Below are positions 45,931-55,464 of a DNA stretch of 64,000 nucleotides, in pieces. The translations under genes and the position numbers were made by a program. The notes below the pieces were generated by a model, which worked only from the letters and a program-made list of their open reading frames with translations, searched no databases and had not been told where the DNA came from. Source of the stretch: Endozoicomonas sp. OPT23 (GTDB lineage: Bacteria; Pseudomonadota; Gammaproteobacteria; Pseudomonadales; Endozoicomonadaceae); the NCBI RefSeq assembly GCF_009653635.1, contig NZ_PPFD01000003.1, positions 762,955 through 826,954 on the forward strand. Direction: 5' to 3'. Positions within the stretch are counted from its first letter, which is position 1, and each line of letters begins with the position of its first letter.

Positions 45931-47025
45931 ATGAAAGCTAAAGAATACTGCCATATTCCTTATATTCGCTACCTGAGCGATGAAGGAGAAGCGCTGCATC
46001 GACTGCCCGCCTGGACTGAAAACTCTGATGTTCTTGTTGATTACTACCGCAGCATGGTGATTGCCCGTGCCGGTGATGCCAAAGCTGTCGCTCTTCAGAG
46101 AACAGGGCAGATGGGAACCTATCCATCGGCCCTAGGACAGGAGGCTATCAGCACAGTCTGCTGCTCACTGCTGGAAAAAGAAGATGTACTGATTCCTTAC
46201 TACCGTGATCTTCCCGGCCTTATGAAACGGGGAATTCCTCTGTCCGATGTACTGCTCTACTGGGGCGGCGATGAAAGAGGCAGTGCCAGCGAAGCCTGGG
46301 GAAAAGACTTCCCAAACTGTGTACCTATTGCTACTCAGGCTGGTCATGCTGCCGGTGTGGCAACAGCCTTAAAGGTTCGCCACCAGCATCAGGTCGCCAT
46401 GGTTTCCATGGGAGATGGTGCAACTTCTAAAGGTGATTTTACAGAGGCTCTTAACCTTGCCGGGGTCTGGCAACTGCCCATCGTCTTTATTATTAACAAC
46501 AACCAGTGGGCGATTTCTGTTCCCCGCAAGATTCAGTCCGGCGCTCCAACCCTTGCCCAAAAAGGTGTCTCTGCTGGCTTAACCTCTATTCAGGTAGACG
46601 GCAATGACGTCATTGCTCTGCACGAAGCGGTCAACGCAGCGATCAAACAGGCCAGAAGTGGTAAGGGGGCAACAGTCATTGAAGCCATCACTTATCGACT
46701 GGGCGATCATACAACGGCAGACGATGCCAGCCGTTACCGAGAGAGTGAAGAGTTACAGGAAGCATGGGGCAGGGAACCGATCAAACGACTGCGAAACTTT
46801 CTTTATCAACGAGGTTTATGGAACGAAGAAAAAGAACAGGCACTGCAGAAGGAAGCCGCAGCCCTTATCGACAAAGAAGTTAAGCGCTACCTGAACACAC
46901 CACTCCCTGAAATCAGTGACCTCTTTGATCACCACTACGCTCAAATGCCCGCCCAGCTGGAAAAACAAAAACAACACGCAATAGCAAAAGCTGAAGCCAT
47001 GAACATGGGAGGGGTGCATTCATGA
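45931..47025 (+). CDS. 2-oxo acid dehydrogenase E1 component, alpha subunit
   Basis: A 364-residue thiamine-diphosphate enzyme subunit. The ThDP motif starts GDGATSKGDFTEALNLAGVWQLP and ends in IINNN. Conserved RTGQMGTYPSALGQEA and the phosphorylation-loop-like YRLGDHTTADDASRYR are visible. With E1 beta it decarboxylates 2-oxo acids; the leucine dehydrogenase gene upstream suggests branched-chain oxo acids, although pyruvate is possible. Its leader holds two direct repeats of GAGCACAATA (45896-45919) just before GGGAG. It overlaps E1 beta by 4 bases. Confidence 0.92.
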   Translation: MKAKEYCHIPYIRYLSDEGEALHRLPAWTENSDVLVDYYRSMVIARAGDAKAVALQRTGQMGTYPSALGQEAISTVCCSLLEKEDVLIPYYRDLPGLMKRGIPLSDVLLYWGGDERGSASEAWGKDFPNCVPIATQAGHAAGVATALKVRHQHQVAMVSMGDGATSKGDFTEALNLAGVWQLPIVFIINNNQWAISVPRKIQSGAPTLAQKGVSAGLTSIQVDGNDVIALHEAVNAAIKQARSGKGATVIEAITYRLGDHTTADDASRYRESEELQEAWGREPIKRLRNFLYQRGLWNEEKEQALQKEAAALIDKEVKRYLNTPLPEISDLFDHHYAQMPAQLEKQKQHAIAKAEAMNMGGVHS

Positions 47026-48053
47026 ACAGTTCTGTTTCCGAAACCGTCGACCAGTCCATTCCCAAAGAAGTGTCCGAAAAGCTGACCATGGTTGAAGCAG
47101 TAAACCTGGCTCTTGATCACGCTATGGCAGACGATCAGGACGTAGTTCTGCTGGGAGAAGATATCGGCGTCAATGGCGGTGTATTCCGTGCCACTCAAGG
47201 TTTAAGAGATAAGTACGGTTTGAAGCGAGTGATGGATACACCACTGGCTGAAACATTAATCGCAGGTATAAGTGTCGGCATGGCGACTCAGGGTTTAAAA
47301 CCTGTGGCTGAGATTCAGTTTATGGGCTTTATTTTTCCCGCCATGGAACAGCTGATCTGCCACGCTGCCCGTATGCGAAACCGCACTCGTGGACGCTTAA
47401 CCTGCCCGATGGTTTTGCGTGCTCCTTTTGGTGGTGGCATTCACGCACCAGAACATCATTCCGAAAGCACTGAAGCACTTCTGGCCCATATTCCGGGCTT
47501 GAGAGTTGTGATGCCTTCTTCTCCAGTTCGAGCCTATGGATTATTAAGAGCGGCTATCAACGACCCTGACCCAGTCATTTTTCTGGAACCCAAACGAATC
47601 TACAGAGCAGTAAAACAGGATGTCAGTTACGACACCGCTATTCTGCCTCTGGATAAGTGCTTCACTCTGAAGCAGGGCAATGATGTCACCCTGATCAGTT
47701 GGGGTGCGGCAGTTAAGGAAACCATGGAAGCCGCCAACACACTTCAGGAGTATGGAGCTTCGGTGGAAGTGATTGATGTGGCCACCATCAAACCTCTGGA
47801 TATGGAAACCATTCTGACTTCTGTTCGCAAAACTGGCCGCTGTGTGATTATTCATGAAGCCTGCAAGAGTTTCGGTGTTGGTGCTGAGATCAGTGCTGCA
47901 CTTGCTGAAGAAGCCCTGACCGATCTGAAAGCGCCAGTCGAACGGGTCACCGGATACGACATCACCATGCCTTACTACCGCATGGAAGATCACTACCTTC
48001 CAAAGCCTGATGACATTATCAAAGCGGCATTGAAAACATTGTCATTCCATTGA
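47022..48053 (+). CDS. 2-oxo acid dehydrogenase E1 component, beta subunit
   Basis: A 343-residue partner of E1 alpha, recognised by LLGEDIGVNGGVFRATQGL, RVMDTPLAETLIAG, PFGGGIHAPEHHSES and the C-terminal transketolase domain (ISWGAAVKETMEAA; GRCVIIHEACKSFGVGAEI). It starts in an ATGA overlap with E1 alpha. Its TGA stop is the first triplet of a palindromic repeat (TGAGTG...), which fills almost the whole gap to the E2 gene. Confidence 0.93.
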   Translation: MNSSVSETVDQSIPKEVSEKLTMVEAVNLALDHAMADDQDVVLLGEDIGVNGGVFRATQGLRDKYGLKRVMDTPLAETLIAGISVGMATQGLKPVAEIQFMGFIFPAMEQLICHAARMRNRTRGRLTCPMVLRAPFGGGIHAPEHHSESTEALLAHIPGLRVVMPSSPVRAYGLLRAAINDPDPVIFLEPKRIYRAVKQDVSYDTAILPLDKCFTLKQGNDVTLISWGAAVKETMEAANTLQEYGASVEVIDVATIKPLDMETILTSVRKTGRCVIIHEACKSFGVGAEISAALAEEALTDLKAPVERVTGYDITMPYYRMEDHYLPKPDDIIKAALKTLSFH

Positions 48054-48143
48054 GTGTTTAGACACACCTGATCGAATGTTTAATTTAGCCTCTTTCCCGC
48101 CTACGGCGGGAAAGAGGCATTAGGTTCGTATTTTAAAGAACAG
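48051..48143 (+). repeat. 93-bp palindromic element, copy 5 (right end worn)
   Basis: It starts TGAGTGTTTAGACACACC and has perfect central arms GCCTCTTTCCCGCC / GGCGGGAAAGAGGC around TAC. The right end keeps only TTCGTAT. It overlaps the E1 beta stop codon, ends about 12 bases before the E2 start, and could act as an RNA processing or attenuation site inside the operon. Confidence 0.75.
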
Positions 48144-48154
48144 GAATAATAACA

Positions 48155-49258
48155 ATGAAATTCTTTAATCTGCCCGACCTGGGTGAAGGCATACCCGAAG
48201 CAGACATTGTCGAATGGCACATTGCTGAAGGAGATAATGTTACAGAAGACCAAGTCATCGTTTCTGTAGAAACAGCCAAGGCTGTTGTGGAAGTACCATC
48301 TCCTGTCACCGGAGTGATTGCCAAACTTTATGGTCAGCCCGGAGATACCATTCTTACTGGCGCACCTCTGCTGGAGTTTGTTTCTGATCAGGAAGATACA
48401 GGAACTGTCGTTGGTGAGCTGGCCACTGCAAGTAGCTCAAGTGATACTGATGACTCTTTCTTTATTGGCACTCCACCATCAGATAACGCTTCTTCTGAAG
48501 GCAGTGATCAAACTGTTGCAGCGAAAGGTTCTTTGTCTGACCTTGCTGCAAACCTTGGCCTTTCCATGGAAAGTCAGAATGTGAACAGAGGACATCAGTC
48601 GGTCAGCTATCCACTAAACTCTCTATTAAAAAAACCTGAACCATTAAAAGGTGTTCGCAAACATATGGCTCGAACCATGGCTCAGTCCCACGCAGAAGTT
48701 GTACCTGTGACTTTGTTCGATGAAGTGGATATCGATCACTGGCAACAAGGAGAAGACATCACTGTTCGTCTGATAAAAGCCATCATCGCCGCTTGCAAAA
48801 AAGAGCCTGCTCTCAACGCATGGTTTGATGGTGCAAGTTTAAGTCGGGAAGTATTTGAGAACGTTCACCTTGGGCTGGCAGTGGACAGTGCTGAAGGTTT
48901 ATTTGTTCCTGTTATCAGAAATGCAGAACAACTGGACACCGCCTCTCTGAGAGATTCCATCAATGGTTATCGGGAAGCTGTCGCCAACCGTTCACTGGCT
49001 CCAGACACCATGCAGGGAGCCACTATTACTCTCAGTAATTTCGGTGTCTTTGCCGGACAATTTGCGACACCAGTAGTTGTTCCACCGATGGTTTGTATTC
49101 TCGGTACCGGGCGGCTGAAAGAAAAAGCGGTGAGTGTTGAAGGTTCGATAGTCAGTCGTCGAATCATGCCGATTTCAATGTCCTTTGACCATCGAGCCGT
49201 TACTGGTGGTGAAGCAACACGTTTTCTTCAGACTGTACTTGAGCAACTGAGTAAGTGA
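48155..49258 (+). CDS. Dihydrolipoamide acyltransferase E2, short form
   Basis: A 367-residue E2 core component. A lipoyl domain covers 1-77, with the lipoylated Lys42 in VETAKAVVEV. A catalytic domain runs from about 165 to the end, with active-site His346 in SFDHRAVTGG. Between them, only LSDLAANLGLSM (about 128-140) recalls the E1/E3-binding domain; its GTGxxGRI part is missing, and the protein is shorter than most E2s. It transfers the acyl group to CoA. No E3 gene is in the window, so a shared lipoamide dehydrogenase from elsewhere must serve. Confidence 0.9.
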   Translation: MKFFNLPDLGEGIPEADIVEWHIAEGDNVTEDQVIVSVETAKAVVEVPSPVTGVIAKLYGQPGDTILTGAPLLEFVSDQEDTGTVVGELATASSSSDTDDSFFIGTPPSDNASSEGSDQTVAAKGSLSDLAANLGLSMESQNVNRGHQSVSYPLNSLLKKPEPLKGVRKHMARTMAQSHAEVVPVTLFDEVDIDHWQQGEDITVRLIKAIIAACKKEPALNAWFDGASLSREVFENVHLGLAVDSAEGLFVPVIRNAEQLDTASLRDSINGYREAVANRSLAPDTMQGATITLSNFGVFAGQFATPVVVPPMVCILGTGRLKEKAVSVEGSIVSRRIMPISMSFDHRAVTGGEATRFLQTVLEQLSK

Positions 49259-49273
49259 GGCTGGAGTAAACCA

Positions 49274-49307
49274 AAAGCTGCTTCGTTAATCAGAGTGAAG
49301 CAGCTTT
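49274..49307 (+). terminator. Terminator of the branched-chain oxidation operon
   Basis: AAAGCTGCTTC / GAAGCAGCTTT, a perfect 11-bp stem with a 12-base loop, followed by CTCTTT, 15 bases after the E2 stop. Confidence 0.85.
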
Positions 49308-49794
49308 CTCTTTATAAATTACTTCTACAAGACTAAAGCCGTATTCTCCGCGTCAACTCTATCGTTACAGCCTTGTCACAATCTCTGCACAACTTAACTT
49401 CTATAGCCAGAAAGAAAGATAAACTAGCAATTAATAGTAAATAATCCGGAAAAAGCTATTGAAGTAAAAAATGATTCGCCACATTATAACTTTAAAGGGG
49501 CTGAATTTTTGCTCCATTCTGTTTGAGTCAACAGATAAGTCTTAGTTGAGATTTCCATGAAGTCAGCCAATGGATGACTGCCAGCTCCGGCCAAAAAAAG
49601 AAAAGAACAAAGGCTTTTTTGCGCAGTAATTTTTCACCGACAATTTTTACTGTCAGCTTTCTTTGACAGTGTCGCTGAAAAAGAGCAAAGCAAAAAAGAT
49701 ATGGCCAAAAAACTGATAGTGCCGATAGTCGTAAATGAAGAGTGCAAACTCACGACGCGTCAAATCAGAACAGCAGACAGGGCAGGGTGACGAC
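49308..49794. other. Long leader/intergenic region before prkA
   Basis: 487 bases without a supported gene; the open frame from 49735 is an upstream extension of prkA. The region is AT-rich, and TTGACA at 49662 has no good -10 partner. The family's known stress control may act here, but no sigma-S or RpoN site could be assigned. Confidence 0.4.
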
Positions 49795-51717
49795 ATGGAT
49801 ATCTTTGACCATTACCAGGAAAGGTATAAATCCTATCAAGAGGAAGAGCTGACGATTCAGGAGTATCTGAACCTCTGTAAGGATGACTCAGGTGCTTACG
49901 CCAACGCAGCAGAACGAATGCTGCTAGCCATTGGCAAACCGGAAATGATCGATACTTCCCGGGACCCGAGACAAAGCCGAATATTTTCTAACAAACTCAT
50001 TAAACGTTATCCCGCTTTCAAAGAATTCTACGGAATGGAAGAAGCTATCGAACAGATAGTTTCCTATTTCAAACACGCAGCTCAAGGGCTGGAAGAAAAG
50101 AAACAGATTCTCTATTTGTTAGGTCCGGTTGGTGGCGGTAAGTCATCTCTCGCTGAACGCTTGAAAGCCCTGATGGAACAGCAGCCTTTTTATGCCATTA
50201 AAGGCTCTCCTGTTTTTGAATCCCCACTGAACCTGTTTAACGCATCAGAAGACGGCGACATTCTTACCCAGGAATACGGTATTCCCGGTCGCTATCTGGG
50301 AAACATCATGTCTCCCTGGGCCGTGAAACGTTTGAACGAGTACGGTGGTGATATCACCAAGTTCAAAATCGTTAAACTCTACCCAAGCATTCTTAATCAG
50401 GTGGCCATTGCCAAAACTGAACCCGGAGATGAAAACAACCAGGATATCTCCAGCCTTGTCGGTAAGGTTGATATTCGTCAGCTGGAAGAATATTCACAGG
50501 ACGATCCGGATGCTTACAGTTTCTCCGGCGCACTCTGTAATGCCAACCAGGGTTTGATGGAATTCGTCGAGATGTTCAAGGCGCCCATTAAAGTACTGCA
50601 CCCTCTTTTGACCGCTACTCAGGAAGGTAACTACAACCCGACTGAAGGCATGGGAGCGATTCCTTTTAATGGTGTGATTCTGGCGCACTCCAACGAATCA
50701 GAGTGGCAGACCTTCAGAAACAACAAGACCAACGAAGCCTTTATTGACCGGGTTAACATCGTCAAGGTGCCTTATTGCACACGGGTAACCGAAGAAATCT
50801 TTATCTATGAAAAATTACTGGCCCACAGTTCATTGAAGGATGCCCCTTGCGCACCTGATACTCTGAAAATGCTGGCTCAGTTCACCACACTTTCTCGAGT
50901 GAAAGAACCGGAAAACTCCAACGTCTATTCTAAGATGCGGGTGTATGACGGTGAAAGTCTGAAAGATACCGATCCTAATGCCAAGCCTCTGCAGGAATAC
51001 AAGGATGCGGCAGGTGTTGATGAAGGTATGGAAGGTCTTTCAACTCGTTTCGCGTTCAAGATTCTTTCCAAGGTCTTCAACTTCGACCCAACTGAAATCG
51101 CAGCTAACCCGGTTCATATGCTTTATGTTCTGGAACAGCAGATTGAACAACAGCAGTTCCCGAAAGAAGTGCATGAACGATATCTGAGGTACGTTAAGGA
51201 ATTCCTGGCGCCCAAGTACATTGAGTTCCTCGGCAAGGAAATTCAGACAGCCTACCTCGAGTCTTACTCCGAATACGGCCAAAACATCTTTGACCGTTAC
51301 ATCACCTACGCTGACTTCTGGATTCAGGATCAGGAATACCGTGATCCGGAAACAGGCGACATCCTTGATCGTTCTTCCATTAACGAAGAGCTGGAAAAAA
51401 TCGAGAAGGCCGCCAGTATTGCCAATCCGAAAGACTTCCGTAACGAGGTGGTGAACTTTGTACTCAGAGCTAGAGCCAATAATAATGGTTCTAATCCAGC
51501 CTGGAACAGCTACGAGAAGATGAGAACAGTGATTGAGAAAAAAATGTTCTCCAACACTGAAGATCTGTTACCGGTTATTTCCTTTAACGCCAAAAGCAGT
51601 AATGACGACCAGAAAAAACATAATGAGTTTGTGAAACGCATGGTAGGAAGAGGTTATACCGAGAAACAGGTTCGCCTGCTGGCCGAGTGGTACATCAGGG
51701 TTCGTAAGTCTCAGTAA
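49795..51717 (+). CDS. yeaG: PrkA family serine protein kinase (YeaG)
   Basis: A 640-residue protein with an AAA-type N-terminal domain (Walker A GPVGGGKSS at 110-118; GVILAHSNESEW) and the C-terminal PrkA domain. The N-terminus MDIFDHYQERYKSYQEEELTIQEYL matches E. coli YeaG, which sets the start at ATG 49795; the open frame extends 60 bases further up. YeaG is a stationary-phase and nitrogen-stress kinase that works with YeaH. It is the first gene of the yeaG-yeaH-ycgB cluster. Confidence 0.95.
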   Translation: MDIFDHYQERYKSYQEEELTIQEYLNLCKDDSGAYANAAERMLLAIGKPEMIDTSRDPRQSRIFSNKLIKRYPAFKEFYGMEEAIEQIVSYFKHAAQGLEEKKQILYLLGPVGGGKSSLAERLKALMEQQPFYAIKGSPVFESPLNLFNASEDGDILTQEYGIPGRYLGNIMSPWAVKRLNEYGGDITKFKIVKLYPSILNQVAIAKTEPGDENNQDISSLVGKVDIRQLEEYSQDDPDAYSFSGALCNANQGLMEFVEMFKAPIKVLHPLLTATQEGNYNPTEGMGAIPFNGVILAHSNESEWQTFRNNKTNEAFIDRVNIVKVPYCTRVTEEIFIYEKLLAHSSLKDAPCAPDTLKMLAQFTTLSRVKEPENSNVYSKMRVYDGESLKDTDPNAKPLQEYKDAAGVDEGMEGLSTRFAFKILSKVFNFDPTEIAANPVHMLYVLEQQIEQQQFPKEVHERYLRYVKEFLAPKYIEFLGKEIQTAYLESYSEYGQNIFDRYITYADFWIQDQEYRDPETGDILDRSSINEELEKIEKAASIANPKDFRNEVVNFVLRARANNNGSNPAWNSYEKMRTVIEKKMFSNTEDLLPVISFNAKSSNDDQKKHNEFVKRMVGRGYTEKQVRLLAEWYIRVRKSQ

Positions 51718-51727
51718 AACGGTAAAT

Positions 51728-51828
51728 ATCAGCCCGCTGTCTGCTGAGATTATTTCACTGGTTGTTTCCCCGCCTTCGCTGGGGAAACAACTCTGAATTT
51801 TATAAGTGAGATAGTCTGTGGGCTGATT
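51728..51828. repeat. Long imperfect palindrome between prkA and yeaH
   Basis: Outer arms ATCAGCCCGC / GTGGGCTGAT (9 of 10 pair) enclose a weaker middle part and a central hairpin GTTGTTTCCCC / GGGGAAACAAC. The central hairpin resembles that of the 93-bp family, but the ends differ. The size is 101 bases. Confidence 0.65.
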
Positions 51829-52086
51829 CCTTTAGTGAGAACGTAGTAAGGAATTATTCTTTGATCATGGTTCAGTTGTCATGCACAAAACAGCATGATC
51901 AAAAAATGATTTCTCAGCGCAGAAAATAACAATAACAATAAAAAACGGTGGAAGAATGTCACCGCATTCCGATAACCCGTTTAAGGGCAAAGGAATGACA
52001 AGGTTTTGAACAAGGAGTGTTCAAAACCCTGGATACGAAACTCAGGCAATTCTTGTTTCGTATCAGTAACCACAGGGAGCGTGTTG

Positions 52087-53364
52087 ATGAGCATCATTAT
52101 TGATAGACGTCTGAACGGTAAAAACAAAAGTACAGTAAACCGTCAGCGTTTTCTCGACAGATACCGCAAGCATATAAAAAAAGCGGTGTCTGAAGCAGTC
52201 AACAAACGCTCCATTACTGATGTCGAATCCGGTAGCCAGGTCACCATTCCCACCAAAGACTTATCAGAACCGTTTTTCCGACACGGGCAGGGTGGACGTT
52301 ACAAGCAGGTTCATCCTGGAAATAAAGAGTTTATTTCAGGAGACCGCATCAAACGCCCTAATGGTGGTCAGGGACAGGGCTCTGGTAAAGGTAAAGCCGG
52401 TAACTCTGGCGAAGGCATGGATGAGTTCAGTTTTCAGATCAACCATGAAGAATTCCTGAACCATATGTTTGACGACCTTGAGCTCCCCAATCTGGTTCGC
52501 AAGCAACTGCAAGATTCCACCGAATACAAAATGAAGAACGCGGGTTACACCAGTGAAGGTTCTCCCGACCGTTTGAACATTGTTCGCTCTCTGAAATCAG
52601 CCCACGCTCGCCGCATTGCTCTGGGCGGTGGTGCCCGTAGAGAAGTGAGAGCGTTGAGAAGGAAACTGAGAGAACTGGAAGTCAGTGCAGACACCACGAA
52701 TATGGAAGAAGTCGAACAGCTCAGAATCCAGATTAAAGAGCTGAACAACAAGTTAAAGAAGCTTCCTTTTATTGATGACTTCGATCTCAAGTACAACAAC
52801 CTGATTAAAGTCCCCAGCCCAAGCAACAAGGCTGTGATGTTCTGTGTTATGGATGTTTCCGGTTCCATGACTCAGGAAATAAAGGATATGGCCAAGCGCT
52901 TCTTTATCCTGCTTTATCTCTTCCTGCAGAGAAACTACAAAGAAATCGAAGTGGTATTTATCCGTCACCACACCGCTGCCAAAGAAGTGGACGAAGACGA
53001 TTTCTTCTATTCACGGGAAACTGGCGGCACCATTGTTTCCAGCGCATTAGAAATGACCCGGGATATTATCGACGACCGCTACAGCCCTAACGACTGGAAC
53101 ATTTATGTCGCTCAGGCTTCTGACGGTGATAACTGGGAAGGCGATTCCAGCGTCTGCTCCAAAATTCTTACCGAACAGATTCTTTCCAAAGTTCAGTATT
53201 TCTCTTATGTAGAAATTACTGACCGCGCACATCAAAACCTCTGGCGTGAATATGAATCACTGAACGAACAGTTCCCTGATCAGTTCGCCATGGAACAAAT
53301 CAAAACCCCCAACGACATTTATCAGGTTTTCCGACGCCTCTTTGAGAAAAAAGAAACGGCTTAA
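52087..53364 (+). CDS. yeaH: YeaH/YhbH family protein (DUF444, vWA-like)
   Basis: A 425-residue partner of YeaG. The basic N-terminus ([20 protein letters not shown]), the Gly-rich linker ([13 protein letters not shown], about 95-115) and a von Willebrand A-like domain with MIDAS motif DVSGS (256-260) are typical. It starts at ATG 52087 with GGGAG upstream, although the frame opens at 52006. It probably binds the kinase or its targets in the stress response. The spoVR gene follows after 15 bases. Confidence 0.94.
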   Translation: MSIIIDRRLNGKNKSTVNRQRFLDRYRKHIKKAVSEAVNKRSITDVESGSQVTIPTKDLSEPFFRHGQGGRYKQVHPGNKEFISGDRIKRPNGGQGQGSGKGKAGNSGEGMDEFSFQINHEEFLNHMFDDLELPNLVRKQLQDSTEYKMKNAGYTSEGSPDRLNIVRSLKSAHARRIALGGGARREVRALRRKLRELEVSADTTNMEEVEQLRIQIKELNNKLKKLPFIDDFDLKYNNLIKVPSPSNKAVMFCVMDVSGSMTQEIKDMAKRFFILLYLFLQRNYKEIEVVFIRHHTAAKEVDEDDFFYSRETGGTIVSSALEMTRDIIDDRYSPNDWNIYVAQASDGDNWEGDSSVCSKILTEQILSKVQYFSYVEITDRAHQNLWREYESLNEQFPDQFAMEQIKTPNDIYQVFRRLFEKKETA

Positions 53365-53379
53365 GAAAAAGGAAACAGC

Positions 53380-54882
53380 ATGAGTGAAGAACGACAGCCA
53401 ATATCCACTGGCCCGGAATGGACGTTTGAACTGATTCAGGAGTATGACCAGGAACTGGCTCGTCTGGCAGATAAATTCCGGCTTGATACCTTCCCCAACC
53501 AGATTGAAGTCATCAGCTCCGAACAGATGATGGATGCCTATTCGTCCACTGGCATGCCGTTAATGTACAGCCACTGGAGCTTTGGTAAACAGTTTCTGCA
53601 CACACAACAGAATTACGAACGAGGCAGAATGGGACTGGCTTATGAAATCGTAATCAACTCCAATCCCTGTATTGCCTACCTGATGGAAGAGAACACCATG
53701 ACCATGCAGGCACTTGTGCTTGCCCATGCCAGTTATGGTCATAACTCTTTCTTTAAAGGTAATTACCTGTTCCAAACCTGGACCGATGCTGACTCCATTA
53801 TCGATTACCTGATGTTTGCAAAAAAATACGTGGCCGAGTGTGAAGAGAAATACGGTGTTGAAGCCGTGGAAGATGTTATGGATGCCTGTCACGCCTTAAT
53901 GAATCAGGGCGTGAACAGATACAAGCGTCCTAGACCACTTTCAGCCGCCAAAGAAAGAGAACGACAGGAAGAGCGTGCTGAATACATTCAACGTACCCTG
54001 AATGATATCTGGAGCACTATTCCAAAAGCAGAGGAAATCGAAGAGACAAAAGTGAAACGCTTCCCCGAAGATCCGGAGGAAAATATTCTTTATTTTCTGG
54101 AAAAAAATGCCCCTCTGCTTGAAACATGGCAGCGCGAGTTATTAAGAATCGTTCGTAAAGTTGCTCAATATTACTATCCACAACGTCAAACTCAGGTAAT
54201 GAATGAAGGCTGGGCAACTTTCTGGCATTACACTCTGCTTCACGAACTTTATGATGAAGGTAAAGTAACTGAAGGCTTTATGCTGGAGTTCCTGCATTCA
54301 CATTCCAGTGTTATTTATCAGCCTCCTTTCGACAGCCCTAATTACAGTGGCATTAATCCTTATACTCTTGGCTTCAGCATGTTTACTGATATCAAGAGAA
54401 TCTGTGAAGACCCAACAGACGAAGATAAAGAATGGTTTCCCGATATTGCCGGAAGCGACTGGCTGGAAACATTACACTTCGCTATGAAGAACTTTAAGGA
54501 CGAGAGTTTTATTCTGCAGTTCCTTTCACCAAAAGTTATGCGAGATCTGCGTCTGTTTTCGATATTTGATGACGAAACCAAGTCTTACCTGGAAGTAAAT
54601 GCCATTCATGATGATCCGGGGTATAAAGAAGTCAGGGAATCATTAGCTGCTCAATATAACCTTGGCAACCGTGAGCCTAATATCCAGGTTTATGATGTTG
54701 ATGTCAGGGGCGACCGTACCTTAACACTTCGCCACTATCAGCATGAGAGTCGGCCTCTGGAAGCCCCTTCAACCGATGAGCTATTAAGGCACATTCACAG
54801 ATTGTGGCAGTTCGACGTGAAGCTGGACTCAGTTGCTGATGACAAAATAGGTAAAAGTTTTTGCTGCCCTGAGGCAAAGTAA
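53380..54882 (+). CDS. ycgB: SpoVR family protein (YcgB)
   Basis: A 500-residue member of the SpoVR/YcgB family. Characteristic segments are GMPLMYSHWSFGKQF, NPCIAYLMEENTMTMQALVLAHASYGHNSFFK and MNEGWATFWHYTLLHELYDEG. The molecular role is unknown; in E. coli it belongs to the sigma-S response, and in Bacillus it affects spore cortex. It is the last gene of the prkA-yeaH-spoVR operon. Confidence 0.95.
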   Translation: MSEERQPISTGPEWTFELIQEYDQELARLADKFRLDTFPNQIEVISSEQMMDAYSSTGMPLMYSHWSFGKQFLHTQQNYERGRMGLAYEIVINSNPCIAYLMEENTMTMQALVLAHASYGHNSFFKGNYLFQTWTDADSIIDYLMFAKKYVAECEEKYGVEAVEDVMDACHALMNQGVNRYKRPRPLSAAKERERQEERAEYIQRTLNDIWSTIPKAEEIEETKVKRFPEDPEENILYFLEKNAPLLETWQRELLRIVRKVAQYYYPQRQTQVMNEGWATFWHYTLLHELYDEGKVTEGFMLEFLHSHSSVIYQPPFDSPNYSGINPYTLGFSMFTDIKRICEDPTDEDKEWFPDIAGSDWLETLHFAMKNFKDESFILQFLSPKVMRDLRLFSIFDDETKSYLEVNAIHDDPGYKEVRESLAAQYNLGNREPNIQVYDVDVRGDRTLTLRHYQHESRPLEAPSTDELLRHIHRLWQFDVKLDSVADDKIGKSFCCPEAK

Positions 54883-54925
54883 AGGCTAACCCTTGTTAGT
54901 TCAAACTGCTGTTATCTGGGCATTT

Positions 54926-54962
54926 AAAAAGCACATCAAGAGTTTTCTTCGATGTGCTTTTT
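54926..54962 (+). terminator. Terminator of the prkA-yeaH-spoVR operon
   Basis: AAAAAGCACATC / GATGTGCTTTTT, a perfect 12-bp stem with a 13-base loop, ending in TTTTT. Confidence 0.85.
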
Positions 54963-54992
54963 GAATTTTACTGACTTCAATAAAATACCCAG

Positions 54993-55083
54993 TAATTGTG
55001 TAGCCAAACGTAATCGAATGTTAGATTGTCATTTCCCCGCCGGGCGGGGAAATGACATATGAATTCATATGTCCGGGTGCTGA
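54993..55083 (+). repeat. 93-bp palindromic element, copy 6
   Basis: It starts TAATTGTGTAGCCAAACG and continues TAATCGAATGTTAG. The perfect central arms are GTCATTTCCCCGCC / GGCGGGGAAATGAC. It ends ATTCATATGTCCGGGTGCTGA. Confidence 0.85.
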
Positions 55084-55464
55084 ATGTACTCTATTCAAAA
55101 TCAATCTGCTCGATTACTCGCTATTCCCTGAAAATTTTTGCGTAAAACTTACAAAGCCATCATCTAATATCTATAAATAAAAATTAACGATACAGATTAA
55201 TACTTTGCAAAAAAACAGAAGAGTTATACACTTGCCATGAATAAGGTAATAAAATTTGTATTGCCTGACTAACTAAGCGAAATTTCAAGCTGTGTTTGAT
55301 TGATTCGGTATGATCAATCTGATTTTGAGTAGATGTCCAAATGACTTCTCTCTCATCATATATCGATCACCACGATTATCATCAATTAACGTCATGCTCC
55401 AGCATTACGCTTTTATTAGTTTCATAATAATATTTTTATATTTACCACCTTCGGGAGTAATTGA
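55084..55464. other. AT-rich leader of the H-NS-like gene
   Basis: 381 bases, clearly AT-rich, with no supported gene. GATTGAT / ATCAATC forms a small hairpin near 55300. Curvature and self-binding of the H-NS-like protein would be expected in such DNA. A GGGAG ribosome site ends the region. Confidence 0.5.

Noticed and set aside
44827-49258. Pyruvate dehydrogenase operon
   Set aside because: The first gene is a leucine/valine-type dehydrogenase and Lrp lies just upstream, so branched-chain substrates fit better; pyruvate is not formally excluded.
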